IMG/VR virus record: IMGVR_UViG_3300009127_000006
Coordinates: 1 to 53,537 of that record
Source: a virus
DNA length: 53,537 nt
Reading direction: 5' to 3' (one strand)
Shown: one piece after another, positions 13,855 through 23,654 of the stretch
Layout: every line of letters begins with the position of its first letter
Position numbering within the stretch: position 1 is the first letter of the stretch
Notes under the pieces: model-generated
Told to the model about the DNA's origin: nothing
The model's database searches: none
What the model saw: the letters and a program-made list of their open reading frames with translations, nothing else
Program-made: the position numbers and the translations under genes

Positions 13855-14700
13855 ATGGCTAATTTTGCTTTAATTGGAGCGGCCGGATATGTGGCTCCCC
13901 GTCATATGGAGGCGATCAAGGACTGCGGGGGCAGGCTTATTGCAGCCACGGATCCACATGATTCGGTCGGAATCTTAGATAAATGGTTTCCCGAGTGCCG
14001 GTATTTCAAGGAATTTGAACGGTTTGACAGGTACTGCTCCAGGGAGAACCTCAACCGGGATCCCATCGACTATGTATCCGTTTGTTCCCCTAATTATCTT
14101 CATGACGCCCACTGCCGGTTTGCGCTCCGTCTCGGGGCCGACGCCATCTGCGAAAAACCCCTCGTCTTAAAAGAGAGAAACCTCGACGAGCTCAGGGCTA
14201 TGGAAGAAGCCACGGGTAAACGCGTGTGGAATATTCTCCAGCTGCGGCTCAATAAGCAGCTCCAGGAGATCAGGGAGGGATTGGACGACGATCATCACCA
14301 GGTGAGCGTTCAGTACCATACGCCCCGGGGCCGGTGGTATTTATACTCCTGGAAGGCCGACAGGTCATTATCGGGTGGCCTTGCCACAAATATCGGGGTC
14401 CATCTCTTTGATCTGCTGATCTGGATGTTCGGCGAACCCGATTACTACGTGAAAATGCCGGGCTCCTGGGAGACGGTGAGCGGTAACATCGAATTTAAAA
14501 AGGCCGGGGCCGCGTTCGAGCTTTCCATAAAGGCGGATAACGACCCGTGCCGCCGGATCGTCATCGATGACACGGAGATCGATTTCACCAAAGGCTTTGA
14601 AGGTCTTCACCTGAAGAGTTACCAGAAGATCATGGCCGGCCGGGGCTTCGGGCTGGAGGATGCCAGGGGCGCGGTCAAATTGTGTGAGGCAATGAGATAA
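13855..14700 (+). CDS. wlbA: UDP-GlcNAcA 3-dehydrogenase-like oxidoreductase (WlbA/WbpB)
   Basis: A 281-aa Gfo/Idh/MocA-family protein. The dinucleotide-binding start is [35 protein letters not shown] and ICEKPLVL (catalytic EKP) follow, then [22 protein letters not shown] in the substrate domain. This string of motifs is that of WlbA/WbpB, which oxidises UDP-N-acetylglucosaminuronic acid at C3 in the pathway to diacetamido-mannuronic acid of some O-antigens. It is somewhat shorter than the usual roughly 310 residues, missing mostly C-terminal sequence. Its partner acetyltransferase follows directly, but the aminotransferase step between them is not in the window and may be supplied by the host. 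Confidence 0.9.
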   Translation: MANFALIGAAGYVAPRHMEAIKDCGGRLIAATDPHDSVGILDKWFPECRYFKEFERFDRYCSRENLNRDPIDYVSVCSPNYLHDAHCRFALRLGADAICEKPLVLKERNLDELRAMEEATGKRVWNILQLRLNKQLQEIREGLDDDHHQVSVQYHTPRGRWYLYSWKADRSLSGGLATNIGVHLFDLLIWMFGEPDYYVKMPGSWETVSGNIEFKKAGAAFELSIKADNDPCRRIVIDDTEIDFTKGFEGLHLKSYQKIMAGRGFGLEDARGAVKLCEAMR

Positions 14701-14704
14701 AAAA

Positions 14705-15241
14705 ATGAACGTCCAGGTAAGCGCCAGACTCCGACATCGAACGCCCAACATCGAACGTCGAATAAAAGAAGAATATCAATCAACAATCCATAAGACTGCT
14801 GTGATTGACGATGGCGCGGTGATCGGATCCGGCACCAGGATATGGCATTTTTCTCATATCATGGGCGGCGCCGTGATCGGCCGGGACTGCGTGCTGGGTC
14901 AAAACGTGTTTGTGGGTAATGGTGTGGTTATCGGGGATCGGTGCAGGATTCAGAATAATGTGTCCCTCTATGAGGGGGTAATCTTAGAGAGTGATGTGTT
15001 TGTGGGTCCTTCGGCGGTGTTTACAAATATTAAATGTCCCCGGGCATCCATTAACCAGAAAGACAGGCTTGAGCAGACGTTTATAAGGCGCGGCGCCACC
15101 ATCGGGGCCAACGCAACTATTATCTGCGGTGTGGCAATCGGGAAGGACGCCTTTGTGGCGGCCGGGGCCGTGGTGACGAGAGATGTGCAGCCGGGTGTCA
15201 CGGTGGCGGGTGTTCCCGCTGAAGAGCTGTACTGGGATTAA
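14705..15241 (+). CDS. wlbB: Hexapeptide N-acetyltransferase (WlbB/WbpD-like)
   Basis: A 178-aa left-handed beta-helix acetyltransferase. Hexapeptide repeats run from about residue 34: [76 protein letters not shown]. The IWHFSHI opening and the VFTN...PR loop are diagnostic of WbpD/WlbB, which N-acetylates the 3-amino sugar made after the WlbA step. The N-terminal 28 residues are unlike the family: 14733-14760 is a heptad repeat array (ACATCGA type) translated as [10 protein letters not shown], so repeat DNA has become coding. No strong ribosome binding site is seen, and translation is probably coupled to wlbA. Confidence 0.85.
   Translation: MNVQVSARLRHRTPNIERRIKEEYQSTIHKTAVIDDGAVIGSGTRIWHFSHIMGGAVIGRDCVLGQNVFVGNGVVIGDRCRIQNNVSLYEGVILESDVFVGPSAVFTNIKCPRASINQKDRLEQTFIRRGATIGANATIICGVAIGKDAFVAAGAVVTRDVQPGVTVAGVPAEELYWD
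14733..14760 (+). repeat. Heptad array inside acetyltransferase 5' end
   Basis: GACATCG, AACGCCC, AACATCG, AACGTCG: four units of the AACATCG type, lying within the open frame of the WlbB-like gene and encoding [10 protein letters not shown]. The same unit type in the same reading frame occurs at 21561-21595. Confidence 0.8.
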
Positions 15242-15245
15242 ATTT

Positions 15246-16703
15246 ATGACGGATAACGATCTTGTATTTGATCTTTCCCCCACACAGAGCGCCTTTGTGC
15301 ATTCCGATGCCGAGATTTGCATGATTATCGGTCCGATGGGTGAGGGAAAGACGTTTGCGGCCCTTGCCGGCCTTATGCGTCATGCGGAGAGATGCGGCCG
15401 ACCCATCAGGGGGGCGCTCATACGGGACACCCATGTAAATATCAAAAACTCCACCATCCCCGACATCCAGGAGATCCTCGGCAGCAGGGCCACTTTTCAC
15501 GACGACAGCCACAAACTGGTTATCCACTCCACGCCGAGGGTGGATATGGATCTTTTCGGCATCGACGACCCGGCATCGTTATCAAAACTCCAGGGCCCGC
15601 AATACGCCATTATATGGTTAGAGGAGCCCGCTCCCATCATGGAAAAGGCCAATGCCGGGCTGCCCAGGGATGTATTCGATCTCGCCGTGGCGAGGGCGTC
15701 CCGTCAAACCGGGACCGCCATGCGCGTTCAGATATCACAGAACCCGGCGGACGAGGACCACTGGACCGAGGACCTGGCCAATGAGCCTGATCTTTACTCA
15801 AGCGATCCCGAGACTGGTGTCGAGATCCGCAAGGCGGTATTTCACATCGCGTACCGGGAGAATAAATATCTCAACCCCCACACCAGGGCCGCCAACATAG
15901 GCGCGTTCAAGTCCGACCCGGGCAAATACGCCCGGTATGTGGAGGGCCGGGCCGCGCCGGTGCTGAAGGGTAAGAAGGTGACTCCCGAGTATGACCCGGT
16001 CAGGCATTACGCCGGTGACCGGGAGCTCGACATCGTCCGGGGGGCCGTCGGTATCCGTATGTGGGACGCCTGGCAGAACCCTTGCTGTATTATAGGCCAG
16101 TTGGTGCGGCCCGGTAAGCTGTGGATTCATAACGTATGCGTAGGGGAGAATATAGGCGTCAAGGAGCTGATCGAGCAGTCCGTGGTCCCGCTCATGAACA
16201 CGCCCAAATATAAAGGCCGGATCGATGACTGGAGGGAGATCGGGGACCCCACCATGAGGACCCCGGATCAATCAACCATACAGGAAACAGCTGCGAGGCG
16301 GGTGGAGCAGGCCTTTGGCACGCGTTTCGAGCCCGGGCCCACCCGGTGGGCCGCAAGAATCGAGCCCACAAAATCGGCGCTGCTGCAATCCGCCACGGAC
16401 GCATCGCCGAAGATATTCATATCCCGGACCGCCCATCTGCTGCACCGAACCCTTAACGGCGGATGGCACTGGAAGAAGGATAATTCGGGGAACATCATCG
16501 GGAGTCTGCCCGTAAAGGATAAGTTCAGCCATCCCGGGGATGCCTTTTCCTATGGCGTGAGTGTGCTCTTCCCTTATACGCGGTATCGGGGGAAGAAGAA
16601 AAAGGCCGCACGACGCGAGGATGAGAAGAAGACGGCTATGGGTTATCGATCGGGAAATTATGGGCGAGGCGGAGGGAGGGTACAATATGCCGGCGGGATA
16701 TGA
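15246..16703 (+). CDS. terL: Terminase large subunit
   Basis: A 485-aa packaging motor. The Walker A motif GPMGEGKT is at residues 29-36 and a Walker-B-like YAIIWLEEPA near residue 120, giving the ATPase lobe. The C-terminal half has nuclease-like acidic positions (GIRMWDAWQNP, WREIGDPTMRTPD, then KDKFSHPGDAFSYG near the end). ATG 15246 follows the WlbB stop by four bases. Large terminases pump DNA into the prohead and cut it; this one has the compact form seen in podovirus-like phages. The Gly/Arg-rich tail overlaps the next gene by 17 bp. Confidence 0.9.
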   Translation: MTDNDLVFDLSPTQSAFVHSDAEICMIIGPMGEGKTFAALAGLMRHAERCGRPIRGALIRDTHVNIKNSTIPDIQEILGSRATFHDDSHKLVIHSTPRVDMDLFGIDDPASLSKLQGPQYAIIWLEEPAPIMEKANAGLPRDVFDLAVARASRQTGTAMRVQISQNPADEDHWTEDLANEPDLYSSDPETGVEIRKAVFHIAYRENKYLNPHTRAANIGAFKSDPGKYARYVEGRAAPVLKGKKVTPEYDPVRHYAGDRELDIVRGAVGIRMWDAWQNPCCIIGQLVRPGKLWIHNVCVGENIGVKELIEQSVVPLMNTPKYKGRIDDWREIGDPTMRTPDQSTIQETAARRVEQAFGTRFEPGPTRWAARIEPTKSALLQSATDASPKIFISRTAHLLHRTLNGGWHWKKDNSGNIIGSLPVKDKFSHPGDAFSYGVSVLFPYTRYRGKKKKAARREDEKKTAMGYRSGNYGRGGGRVQYAGGI

Positions 16704-16845
16704 GCAGATGCGAGATAAGTTTATTAGGGAGGGCATGAGTGAGAAAGCCGCCAAGAAAAAGGCGGCCAGGATCTGGAACGCCACGCACCCGCAAAACCCG
16801 GTGGGGCGCGGGCACGGGCGCAGAAGCAAGAGGAAAAAAAGATGA
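16687..16845 (+). CDS. Small basic conserved phage protein
   Basis: A 52-aa protein beginning MPAGYEQMRDKFIREGMSEKAAKKKAARIWNA with GGAGGGAGG upstream. The M-Y-x-x-MRDKF...AKKKAARIWNATH pattern is found in many phages, usually next to packaging or structural genes, and has no proven role. The end (GRGHGRRSKRKKR) is strongly basic, suggesting nucleic-acid contact. It overlaps the ends of both neighbours, so expression is coupled to terL. Confidence 0.7.
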   Translation: MPAGYEQMRDKFIREGMSEKAAKKKAARIWNATHPQNPVGRGHGRRSKRKKR

Positions 16846-17102
16846 GCGGGAAATTTGATCGATACTGGGAGTTGACCGAGGGTGGACCCTATGAGCCCGG
16901 GGAAGAGATGTTTAAATGCTCCGACTGCGGGGCCGAGACCTTTCCGGAAGATGGATGGAACGGGGAACCGGAGCCCGGTCTCTGTAAGCGCGGGTGCAAG
17001 AGCCACGACACGGACTGGGCGCCCGGGAATAACAGCCGGGCGTTTAAGAAGAATTTCGATCGGATCTTTCCCGGCGCTCCGGGTTCGGAGTTTGGATTAT
17101 GA
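16842..17102 (+). CDS. Zinc-ribbon-like small protein
   Basis: An 86-aa protein coupled to the previous gene (its ATG overlaps the upstream TGA). It carries FKCSDCGAETF, CxxC followed by a Gly, and later LCKRGCKSHD, a second Cys pair, so four Cys can form a zinc ribbon. The end (SRAFKKNFDRIFPGAPG) resembles small phage proteins of unknown role. No enzyme motif is seen. Confidence 0.6.
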   Translation: MSGKFDRYWELTEGGPYEPGEEMFKCSDCGAETFPEDGWNGEPEPGLCKRGCKSHDTDWAPGNNSRAFKKNFDRIFPGAPGSEFGL

Positions 17103-17260
17103 ACGAAGAGCCGAATTTATATACCAGGCCACCGATTATTGAAATAAAAATCGACCTGTTTAAGGTCGTCAATTTACGGAAATGGTGGCTGAAGAAACAG
17201 AGGGAAAGACGGGCGATCCGCCATGCCAGGACCCAGTGGTATTACATGGGCTGCGAATGA
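17099..17260 (+). CDS. Small basic protein (53 aa)
   Basis: ATG 17099 overlaps the preceding TGA in the ATGA arrangement. The product reads MNEEPNLYTRPPIIEIKID then a strongly basic helix (LRKWWLKKQRERRAIRHAR) and ends WYYMGCE. It is too short to classify. The chained ATGA start argues that it is translated. It might bind nucleic acid or membrane. Confidence 0.45.
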   Translation: MNEEPNLYTRPPIIEIKIDLFKVVNLRKWWLKKQRERRAIRHARTQWYYMGCE

Positions 17261-17340
17261 CGAGCCGGACTTCGAGAACGGAGCGTTTCTCATTGTTCAG
17301 TACATTTCAACAAGCTAAAGCGGAGATTGATCAAAGATGA
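17257..17340 (+). CDS. Candidate 27-aa peptide
   Basis: ATG 17257 again overlaps the upstream stop (ATGA), and this frame's own stop overlaps the next start. The product is a polar peptide (MTSRTSRTERFSLFSTF, then QQAKAEIDQR). Only the unbroken chain of overlapping starts and stops supports it. Confidence 0.3.
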   Translation: MTSRTSRTERFSLFSTFQQAKAEIDQR

Positions 17341-17462
17341 GATGGTATAATGAATTTAGATATAATTGGGGATATGCAAGAGCATATCTCATAAGCAAAC
17401 TAAAATGGTTAATCATTTATTTGGCTGGACTGGGAGTTTTGGTATTCTTGATTTTATTGTAG
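17337..17462 (+). CDS. Small single-span membrane protein (41 aa)
   Basis: ATG 17337 overlaps the previous stop. The peptide has an aromatic N-terminus (MRWYNEFRYNWGYARAYLIS) and a C-terminal membrane span (WLIIYLAGLGVLVFLILL). The DNA is much AT-richer than the adjacent genes. Tiny membrane proteins next to a papain-like hydrolase could take part in envelope disruption, but this is inference. Confidence 0.45.
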   Translation: MRWYNEFRYNWGYARAYLISKLKWLIIYLAGLGVLVFLILL

Positions 17463-17475
17463 GCAAGGTAAGTAA

Positions 17476-18060
17476 ATGAAGATACCGCAATGGATGATTG
17501 AGTTTACCGGGCATGCGATGCTCCATAAATATCCTCCGTGGTTTATGTACCGTCCGGATATTCACCGGGTTCGGGGTTCGGATGTGCGGTGGGTCATGGA
17601 ATCGCTCCGGGTGGGGGATATTCACCTTAGACGGTTTGACGGGTACCTCAATACCATACTTACGCCGGGTTTCTGGGGTCATGCGGGAATCTATGTGGGG
17701 AGAAATCAGGTGGTTCATGCGGTATCGGAGGGGGTTATTTTAGAGGATATCCTGAATTTCTGCCGGACCGACGCGGTTTGTGTTCTGACACCATTAACCA
17801 CATGGGATGAGGTTCTCATCGCCGTTGACAGGGCCCGGGCCGCGGCCGATGAAAACATCTTATATGACTTTGATTTTTCGTCCAATAACGAGAAGCAGTA
17901 CTGCACGGAGATGGTGGATATTGCTTATAGCAACCTGTTTAATGAAGATTATGTGGAGAAGATGGGTCAGCTTATCCTGATGCCGGACGGGATCCGAAAC
18001 AGTAAGAAGGTGTTTTTAAAACTGGAAATCAAACCTACAACAGAAGGAGGGACATCATGA
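17476..18060 (+). CDS. YiiX-like permuted NlpC/P60 cysteine hydrolase
   Basis: A 194-aa protein with the order of motifs of the circularly permuted NlpC/P60 (YiiX/YebB) class: RVGDIHLRR and FWGHAGIYVGRNQVVHAVSEGV, which supplies the catalytic His, followed about 80 residues later by KQYCTEMVDIAY with the catalytic Cys. Members cleave amide bonds in peptidoglycan or lipids, or act as proteases. In a phage it could be a second lytic or DNA-injection-related enzyme; the M15-type endolysin is far downstream at 51820. No signal peptide is seen. Its stop overlaps the next start. Confidence 0.75.
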   Translation: MKIPQWMIEFTGHAMLHKYPPWFMYRPDIHRVRGSDVRWVMESLRVGDIHLRRFDGYLNTILTPGFWGHAGIYVGRNQVVHAVSEGVILEDILNFCRTDAVCVLTPLTTWDEVLIAVDRARAAADENILYDFDFSSNNEKQYCTEMVDIAYSNLFNEDYVEKMGQLILMPDGIRNSKKVFLKLEIKPTTEGGTS

Positions 18061-18413
18061 AAAATTGGTTTCTAACTATAGCTATCGGGATGATCATTAA
18101 AATATTAACGAAACAGGCCCCTGAAATGATCAGTAAGTTCTGGGCCAGCCTGCGGGAGAAGGCGCAGAAGTACGTTGAAGGCACAGAGAACACCGCCGAT
18201 GATTGGATCTATAAATGCTTATTTGAGGGTGGTGAAGACGTGAAGAGGCTCGCTGATATGGTGCTGGATTTTGGGGAGGTATCTATCTTAGGGTCGGCGT
18301 CAAAGTTAGATGATGCGATCTTCCTGCCGGTGTTCAAAATGATCCGTGATGTTGGAAATATCCCTGAGTTTGACGAGATCCCTGATCTTCCAGCGGATGT
18401 GATTGAAGGGTAA
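18057..18413 (+). CDS. Hypothetical phage protein with hydrophobic N-terminus
   Basis: A 118-aa protein with an ATGA overlap to the hydrolase gene. The N-terminus (WFLTIAIGMIIKIL) could insert in the membrane; the rest is helical and acidic (FWASLREKAQKYVEGTENT, DVKRLADMVLDFGEV, IPEFDEIPDLP). Genetic coupling to a hydrolase with a small membrane protein just before suggests a lysis or envelope module, but no holin family is recognised. Confidence 0.5.
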   Translation: MKNWFLTIAIGMIIKILTKQAPEMISKFWASLREKAQKYVEGTENTADDWIYKCLFEGGEDVKRLADMVLDFGEVSILGSASKLDDAIFLPVFKMIRDVGNIPEFDEIPDLPADVIEG

Positions 18414-18420
18414 TAAGGGG

Positions 18421-18477
18421 CACTACTATATGTTGTGGGGCGGTACCGGTTTTACACCACAATATATAGTGGTACCT
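18421..18477 (+). repeat. Imperfect inverted repeat before the glycan cassette
   Basis: CACTACTATATGTTGTGG (18421-18438) and CCACAATATATAGTG (18457-18471) can pair with one bulge, and GGTACC occurs at 18442 and 18471. It marks the left border of the glycan cassette, with a heptad array directly after it. No T-run follows. Confidence 0.5.
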
Positions 18478-18479
18478 TA

Positions 18480-18514
18480 AATCAACAATCAACAATCAAC
18501 AATCGACAATCCAA
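18480..18514 (+). repeat. Heptad array, five units (AATCAAC)
   Basis: AATCAAC three times, AATCGAC, AATCCAA, then GGTGGGGG as the ribosome binding site of the glycosyltransferase. Confidence 0.9.
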
Positions 18515-18527
18515 GGTGGGGGAAAAA

Positions 18528-19586
18528 ATGAATCTACTTTTTGCGAGTAATCATTGTTGTATCCGGGTCGTGAAACAGGGGCTGGCCCTGGTGCAGGCCG
18601 GGCATTCGGTGGTGTTTCTTCAAAACCGGATAGCAAACCCGGACGCCATGAACGTGCTGCCCATCGTCAGTTTTTACGGGCCTTTGTCCCAGTTCAAGGC
18701 AAAGCTCGATGTGTTTACAAATATAGACCTCATCCACGTGCATAACGAGCCGAGCAGTCTCGTTAAAATCACAAAGGAGGCCCGGCCCGAGGTGCCCGTG
18801 GTGTTTGATGTGCATGACCTGAACGCGGTGAGGTATCACCGGGTGGAAGAGGCCGAGGTGGAGGCCTTTGCGGCGTGTGACGCCGTGGTGTGGCCGTCAA
18901 AGGGATATCAGCGGTTCTGTACCGAGGATTTTCAGTATCAGTTCCCAGGGCTCAAAGACAAACCCCAGGAGGTGATCTACTCCATGTGTACGGAGAATAT
19001 ACTGGAGATCCCGCCCGCGGCCAGGGTCAGGGGTATCGTGTACCAGGGCCGCGTGTCAACGGACGAGGATGAGAAGGATTACAGGGAGATTGTCCTCGCC
19101 ATGGACAGGGAGGGTATCCCGTTTTATGTGTACCCGTCCAATATGGCCAACGTGACCCAGTACAGCAACGCCGGCGCCATCGTTATGCCCACGGCGCCCT
19201 TTGCCGGGATGATGCACGGTCTAAGCCGGTTCGACTGGGGTTTCTGCGGTCCGGCCATGAGATCGCGCCAGGGGGATAACGGTATGGCCAATAAATTATT
19301 CGAGTATATCACGGCCGGGATCCCCATCATCGTGCACGAGGCGAGTGAGATGGCGGAGTTTGTGACACGCCACGAGCTTGGTGTGGTCATAGAGCATTAC
19401 TCGGACATCCCGAAGATATACGATAAACACGCCCATTTCAGGAAGATCGTGGCCTCGAAACAGAAAGAATTTACCATGGAGACACAGTTGGAGAAGTTGG
19501 AAGGGCTGTATAGAAGGGTTTTAAGAGATGAACGTCCAATCCCGCCTGCGGCGGGACCTGCGGCGGATGAAGGGATGAAAGGATAG
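18528..19586 (+). CDS. GT-B fold glycosyltransferase (GT4-like)
   Basis: A 352-aa protein from ATG 18528 (AAGGTGGGGG ribosome binding site). The N-lobe has the GT4-like beginning VVKQGLALVQAGHSVVFLQNR and a VVFDVHDLNAVRYH segment. The C-lobe has IVYQGRVST and, near residue 250, the nucleotide-sugar-binding NGMANKLFEYITAGIPIIV with the Glu and Gly typical of EX7E-type GT4 enzymes. It should transfer a sugar from an activated donor to a glycan, lipid or protein acceptor in the cytoplasm. The last 17 residues (RPIPPAAGPAADEGMKG) come from a GC-rich palindrome (CCCGCCTGCGGCGGG at 19541-19555), so the C-terminus has been extended by repeat DNA. Confidence 0.8.
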   Translation: MNLLFASNHCCIRVVKQGLALVQAGHSVVFLQNRIANPDAMNVLPIVSFYGPLSQFKAKLDVFTNIDLIHVHNEPSSLVKITKEARPEVPVVFDVHDLNAVRYHRVEEAEVEAFAACDAVVWPSKGYQRFCTEDFQYQFPGLKDKPQEVIYSMCTENILEIPPAARVRGIVYQGRVSTDEDEKDYREIVLAMDREGIPFYVYPSNMANVTQYSNAGAIVMPTAPFAGMMHGLSRFDWGFCGPAMRSRQGDNGMANKLFEYITAGIPIIVHEASEMAEFVTRHELGVVIEHYSDIPKIYDKHAHFRKIVASKQKEFTMETQLEKLEGLYRRVLRDERPIPPAAGPAADEGMKG

Positions 19587-19590
19587 AGAA

Positions 19591-20355
19591 ATGAAAATTG
19601 TCGGGATTATGGCCATACATAAGAGACCTGGGATCACCAGGGAGACCCTTAAAATGCTCAAGGAGCGGCAGACGCTGCCCTTTCATCAGATCATTGTCAT
19701 GGGAGAGAGTCCCGAGGAGGAGGCCTGCGCCACAGAGACCGGGTGCGATTTCCTGAAGGTTCAGAACGATCCCCTGGGGAGAAAGTACCAGGCAGAGGTT
19801 TTCTGGTCCATGACCTATAACCCGGACGCTTTAGTCGTCCTCGGGTCGGATACGTGGTTGAGTCCGGGGTGGTTAGAGACCGGCGCCCGGGAGATCGAAA
19901 AGGGCGCCGAGCTGGTGGGTAAAGCGGACTGGTACAGTTTAAAGGCATACGCCGGAGAAAAGGTCGAGATCATCCACCGGGGCTACCCGGAAGGCCACCG
20001 GAGGGATCCGGTGGGAGGCGGCCGGATGATCTCCCGGTATGTCCTGGACCGGATGGGGTGGGATCTTTTCCCCATCATCTACAACAGCAACCTGGATTAT
20101 TCCAGTTTCGCGCGCATGGAAGAGCACGATGTCAGGATATCTATCCTGCCGCCCTCGGACCCGGTCAAGGTCATGGGCGTCAAGTCCACATGGCCCACAC
20201 TCAATAAATTCGATAATTTAAAGGTCGCGACACGGCTCAAGGATCTCGGCGATGTGCCGGATCCCCCGGGGTGGCTCAAGAAAAACTTCCCCGGCGGCAC
20301 CGAGGCCCTTAGGCGCGTGGTGGACAACCTGCGGTTAGAGGGGAATAATGAGTGA
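19591..20355 (+). CDS. GT-A fold glycosyltransferase (GT2-like)
   Basis: A 254-aa protein. IVGIMAIHKRPGITRETLKML is the first strand and helix of a GT2 nucleotide-binding domain. ALVVLGSDTWLSPGW holds the acidic pair expected at a DxD-like position (SDT). PVGGGRMISRYVLDRMGW supplies the acceptor side. It probably adds a sugar to the same product as the GT4-like enzyme. It starts five bases after that gene and overlaps the methyltransferase downstream by 8 bp, so the cassette is one translational unit. The size is near the minimum for a GT2 domain without membrane parts. Confidence 0.75.
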   Translation: MKIVGIMAIHKRPGITRETLKMLKERQTLPFHQIIVMGESPEEEACATETGCDFLKVQNDPLGRKYQAEVFWSMTYNPDALVVLGSDTWLSPGWLETGAREIEKGAELVGKADWYSLKAYAGEKVEIIHRGYPEGHRRDPVGGGRMISRYVLDRMGWDLFPIIYNSNLDYSSFARMEEHDVRISILPPSDPVKVMGVKSTWPTLNKFDNLKVATRLKDLGDVPDPPGWLKKNFPGGTEALRRVVDNLRLEGNNE

Positions 20356-20937
20356 CAAAACCACCAGGGAATGGATCAGTAGCGAATACGACGAAGCATT
20401 GAGGCTTGTGGCGCTCCCCCTCAAGGAGAGCCCCTGGCTGGCCCTTTACCTGCGGGTTATGGCCGAGGCGGCCGAGGTACGACCGGAACATATCATGGAT
20501 CTCGGATGCGGCACGGGCCGATTTGCCCGCATCGTTGACTGTTGCGGGTTCGGGGATGGTTATCACGGGGTGGATTTTTCCAACAAAAGGATATTTATGG
20601 CAAGGGAGTATGCCCCCGGGCTGAAATTTACATGCGGCGACATCTTCGATACCGGCATACGGGACACCTTTCCCGTATACGATATGTTTACACTCATAGA
20701 GATCCTTGAGCATCTCCATGAAGACCGGAAGATACTTTCCTTTATCCCGGAAGGAAAGACAATAGTTGCCAGTGTCCCGAACTATACAGGGCCCGGGTCC
20801 GGGCATGTGAGGTGTTTTAAGACGGAGGCGGATGTCTTAAAAAGATATGAGGGTATTGTAGACATAAACAGAATATCTTGCCACCACATATCACACACGA
20901 AGAAATTTTTTATTTTCAGGGGTGTGAGGGTGTGCAA

Positions 20938-20941
<4 letters not shown>
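20348..20941 (+). CDS. SAM-dependent methyltransferase (class I)
   Basis: A 197-aa Rossmann methyltransferase. Motif I is MDLGCGTGRFARI, the acidic end of strand 2 is GVDFSNKRI, and motif IV/post-I regions are FTCGDIFDTG and FTLIEILEHLHED. It resembles methyltransferase_11/25-type small-molecule enzymes, here probably a sugar O- or N-methyltransferase that caps or decorates the glycan. It overlaps genes on both sides. The segment VASVPNYTGPGSGHVRCF is like the loop following the active site in sugar methylases. Confidence 0.8.
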
Positions 20942-22331
<1,390 letters not shown>

Positions 22332-22359
22332 GGGTATTGGGTACTGGGTATTGGGTATT
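22332..22359 (+). repeat. Heptad array, four units (GGGTATT)
   Basis: GGGTATT, GGGTACT, GGGTATT, GGGTATT, starting at the base after the upstream TGA and followed by GAAGGGG, the ribosome binding site of the PP-loop gene. Confidence 0.9.
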
Positions 22360-22372
22360 GAAGGGGTGAAAT

Positions 22373-23644
22373 ATGAAAGAGAGATATAATCAGCTGCCGG
22401 TTTGGCCTTGCTGGCGGGTTAAGGGGTCGGGAGAGACTTATCCCACTATTCATAAGGCCGCGCTCGCGGTAAAGGATCTTTCCTTTAACCTCGACCATGT
22501 GCTGATCCGGAGCGCCCGGCCTGAAAAGATGAAGGTTTATCATAAATACGCGGCCCTTCTGGACCGGGACGAGTTTACCCGGACCACCATGTTTAATGAG
22601 ATCGAGGTGGTTACACGGGAACCGTCCCCGGAGATCAGAGCCCTGTACCGGCAGACGCCCGGCACAAAAGAGATAGAGACCACCTATATGGCCGAGCAAT
22701 GCGTAAAGGCCTTGGCCGCGGCCATAGAGGATGAGTGGGAGCCGGACAAGGTCCATATAATGCCTCACTCTGCCGGGTATGACAGCCGGCTGATAAGCGC
22801 CATACTCAGAAACCTGGCCCGGAAAAACGGACCGGAGTGGCTCGGCGAGATGCGTTTTGCCTGTTGGGAACCCGAGACGGCTTATTTTAAACGGATCATG
22901 GATCATATGGGATGGCCCGAGCGGTTCATATGCCCCATCCGGTCCGACCGGGTGGTGGATTATTACGAACGGGTGACCGATTTCGATCTCGTGGGCGAGA
23001 TTTATTGCGAGCCCGAGCGGTTCTGGGCAGGCCCGGCCCTGGCCAGGGTTATGATGCAGGATGAGGGAATCGACGAAGATGACTGCGTAGGCATTACCGC
23101 CCTCTTTGGCGATGAGACCGGGAAGATGAACCGGCTTTCCTGGCCCGGTATCAGCTATTTTCTGGCCTGCTATCTCTTTGAGAACCCGTCTCCCTGGTTG
23201 GGGAGCGAAATCCCTTTTATGACACCCTTTGTGTCAAAACCGTGGCTGGAGCTGCTATCGAGGTATAAGATCCCGTGTACTTTGGATTATTTTAAACTGG
23301 AAATGATAGCGATTGCGGACCGGGAAATGGTTGATTTATTTAGGTTTCCCAACTTCCGGTTTGTGCATGGGCCCATCATGAGCCACAAGAAATACCACCC
23401 GCACCAGGTCTTGAGCGAAGAGACCGCAAAAAAAATGGAAACGTGCTTTTTAAATTCGTGGTATTATCAGAATCACGGAAAAAAAGAGGTCCTCCCGTTT
23501 CCAAGGATTCTGTACTACCACCACGAGGCCTGGAATGAGTATCTGAAGGCGGCAATTTGTGAGAATCTGATAAAAAGGGGATGCACGATACAGCCTCCGG
23601 CCCAGAGGGCCTCTGGCCCGGCGGGGATGGATGATGCAGGATAG
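22373..23644 (+). CDS. PP-loop ATPase, asparagine-synthase-like
   Basis: A 423-aa protein. Residues 133-139 read SAGYDSR, a variant of the PP-loop SGGxDSR that binds ATP and pyrophosphate in asparagine-synthase-like and related amidotransferases. No glutaminase domain is present, so ammonia or another amine would come from elsewhere. A role in activating a carboxyl group of a sugar acid (amide formation) would fit a glycan cassette but is inference. The C-terminal residues TIQPPAQRASGPAGMDDAG are translated from the 41-bp GC-rich palindromic element at 23589-23629, so the native C-terminus was probably shorter. Confidence 0.65.
   Translation: MKERYNQLPVWPCWRVKGSGETYPTIHKAALAVKDLSFNLDHVLIRSARPEKMKVYHKYAALLDRDEFTRTTMFNEIEVVTREPSPEIRALYRQTPGTKEIETTYMAEQCVKALAAAIEDEWEPDKVHIMPHSAGYDSRLISAILRNLARKNGPEWLGEMRFACWEPETAYFKRIMDHMGWPERFICPIRSDRVVDYYERVTDFDLVGEIYCEPERFWAGPALARVMMQDEGIDEDDCVGITALFGDETGKMNRLSWPGISYFLACYLFENPSPWLGSEIPFMTPFVSKPWLELLSRYKIPCTLDYFKLEMIAIADREMVDLFRFPNFRFVHGPIMSHKKYHPHQVLSEETAKKMETCFLNSWYYQNHGKKEVLPFPRILYYHHEAWNEYLKAAICENLIKRGCTIQPPAQRASGPAGMDDAG
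23589..23629 (+). repeat. 41-bp GC-rich palindromic element, copy 1
   Basis: Starts TACAGCCTCCGGCCC and contains AGAGGGCCTCTGGCCC; identical over 41 bp to copies at 24136-24176 and 29493-29533. This copy lies inside the 3' end of the PP-loop gene. Confidence 0.9.
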
Positions 23645-23654
23645 AGGAGGAATA

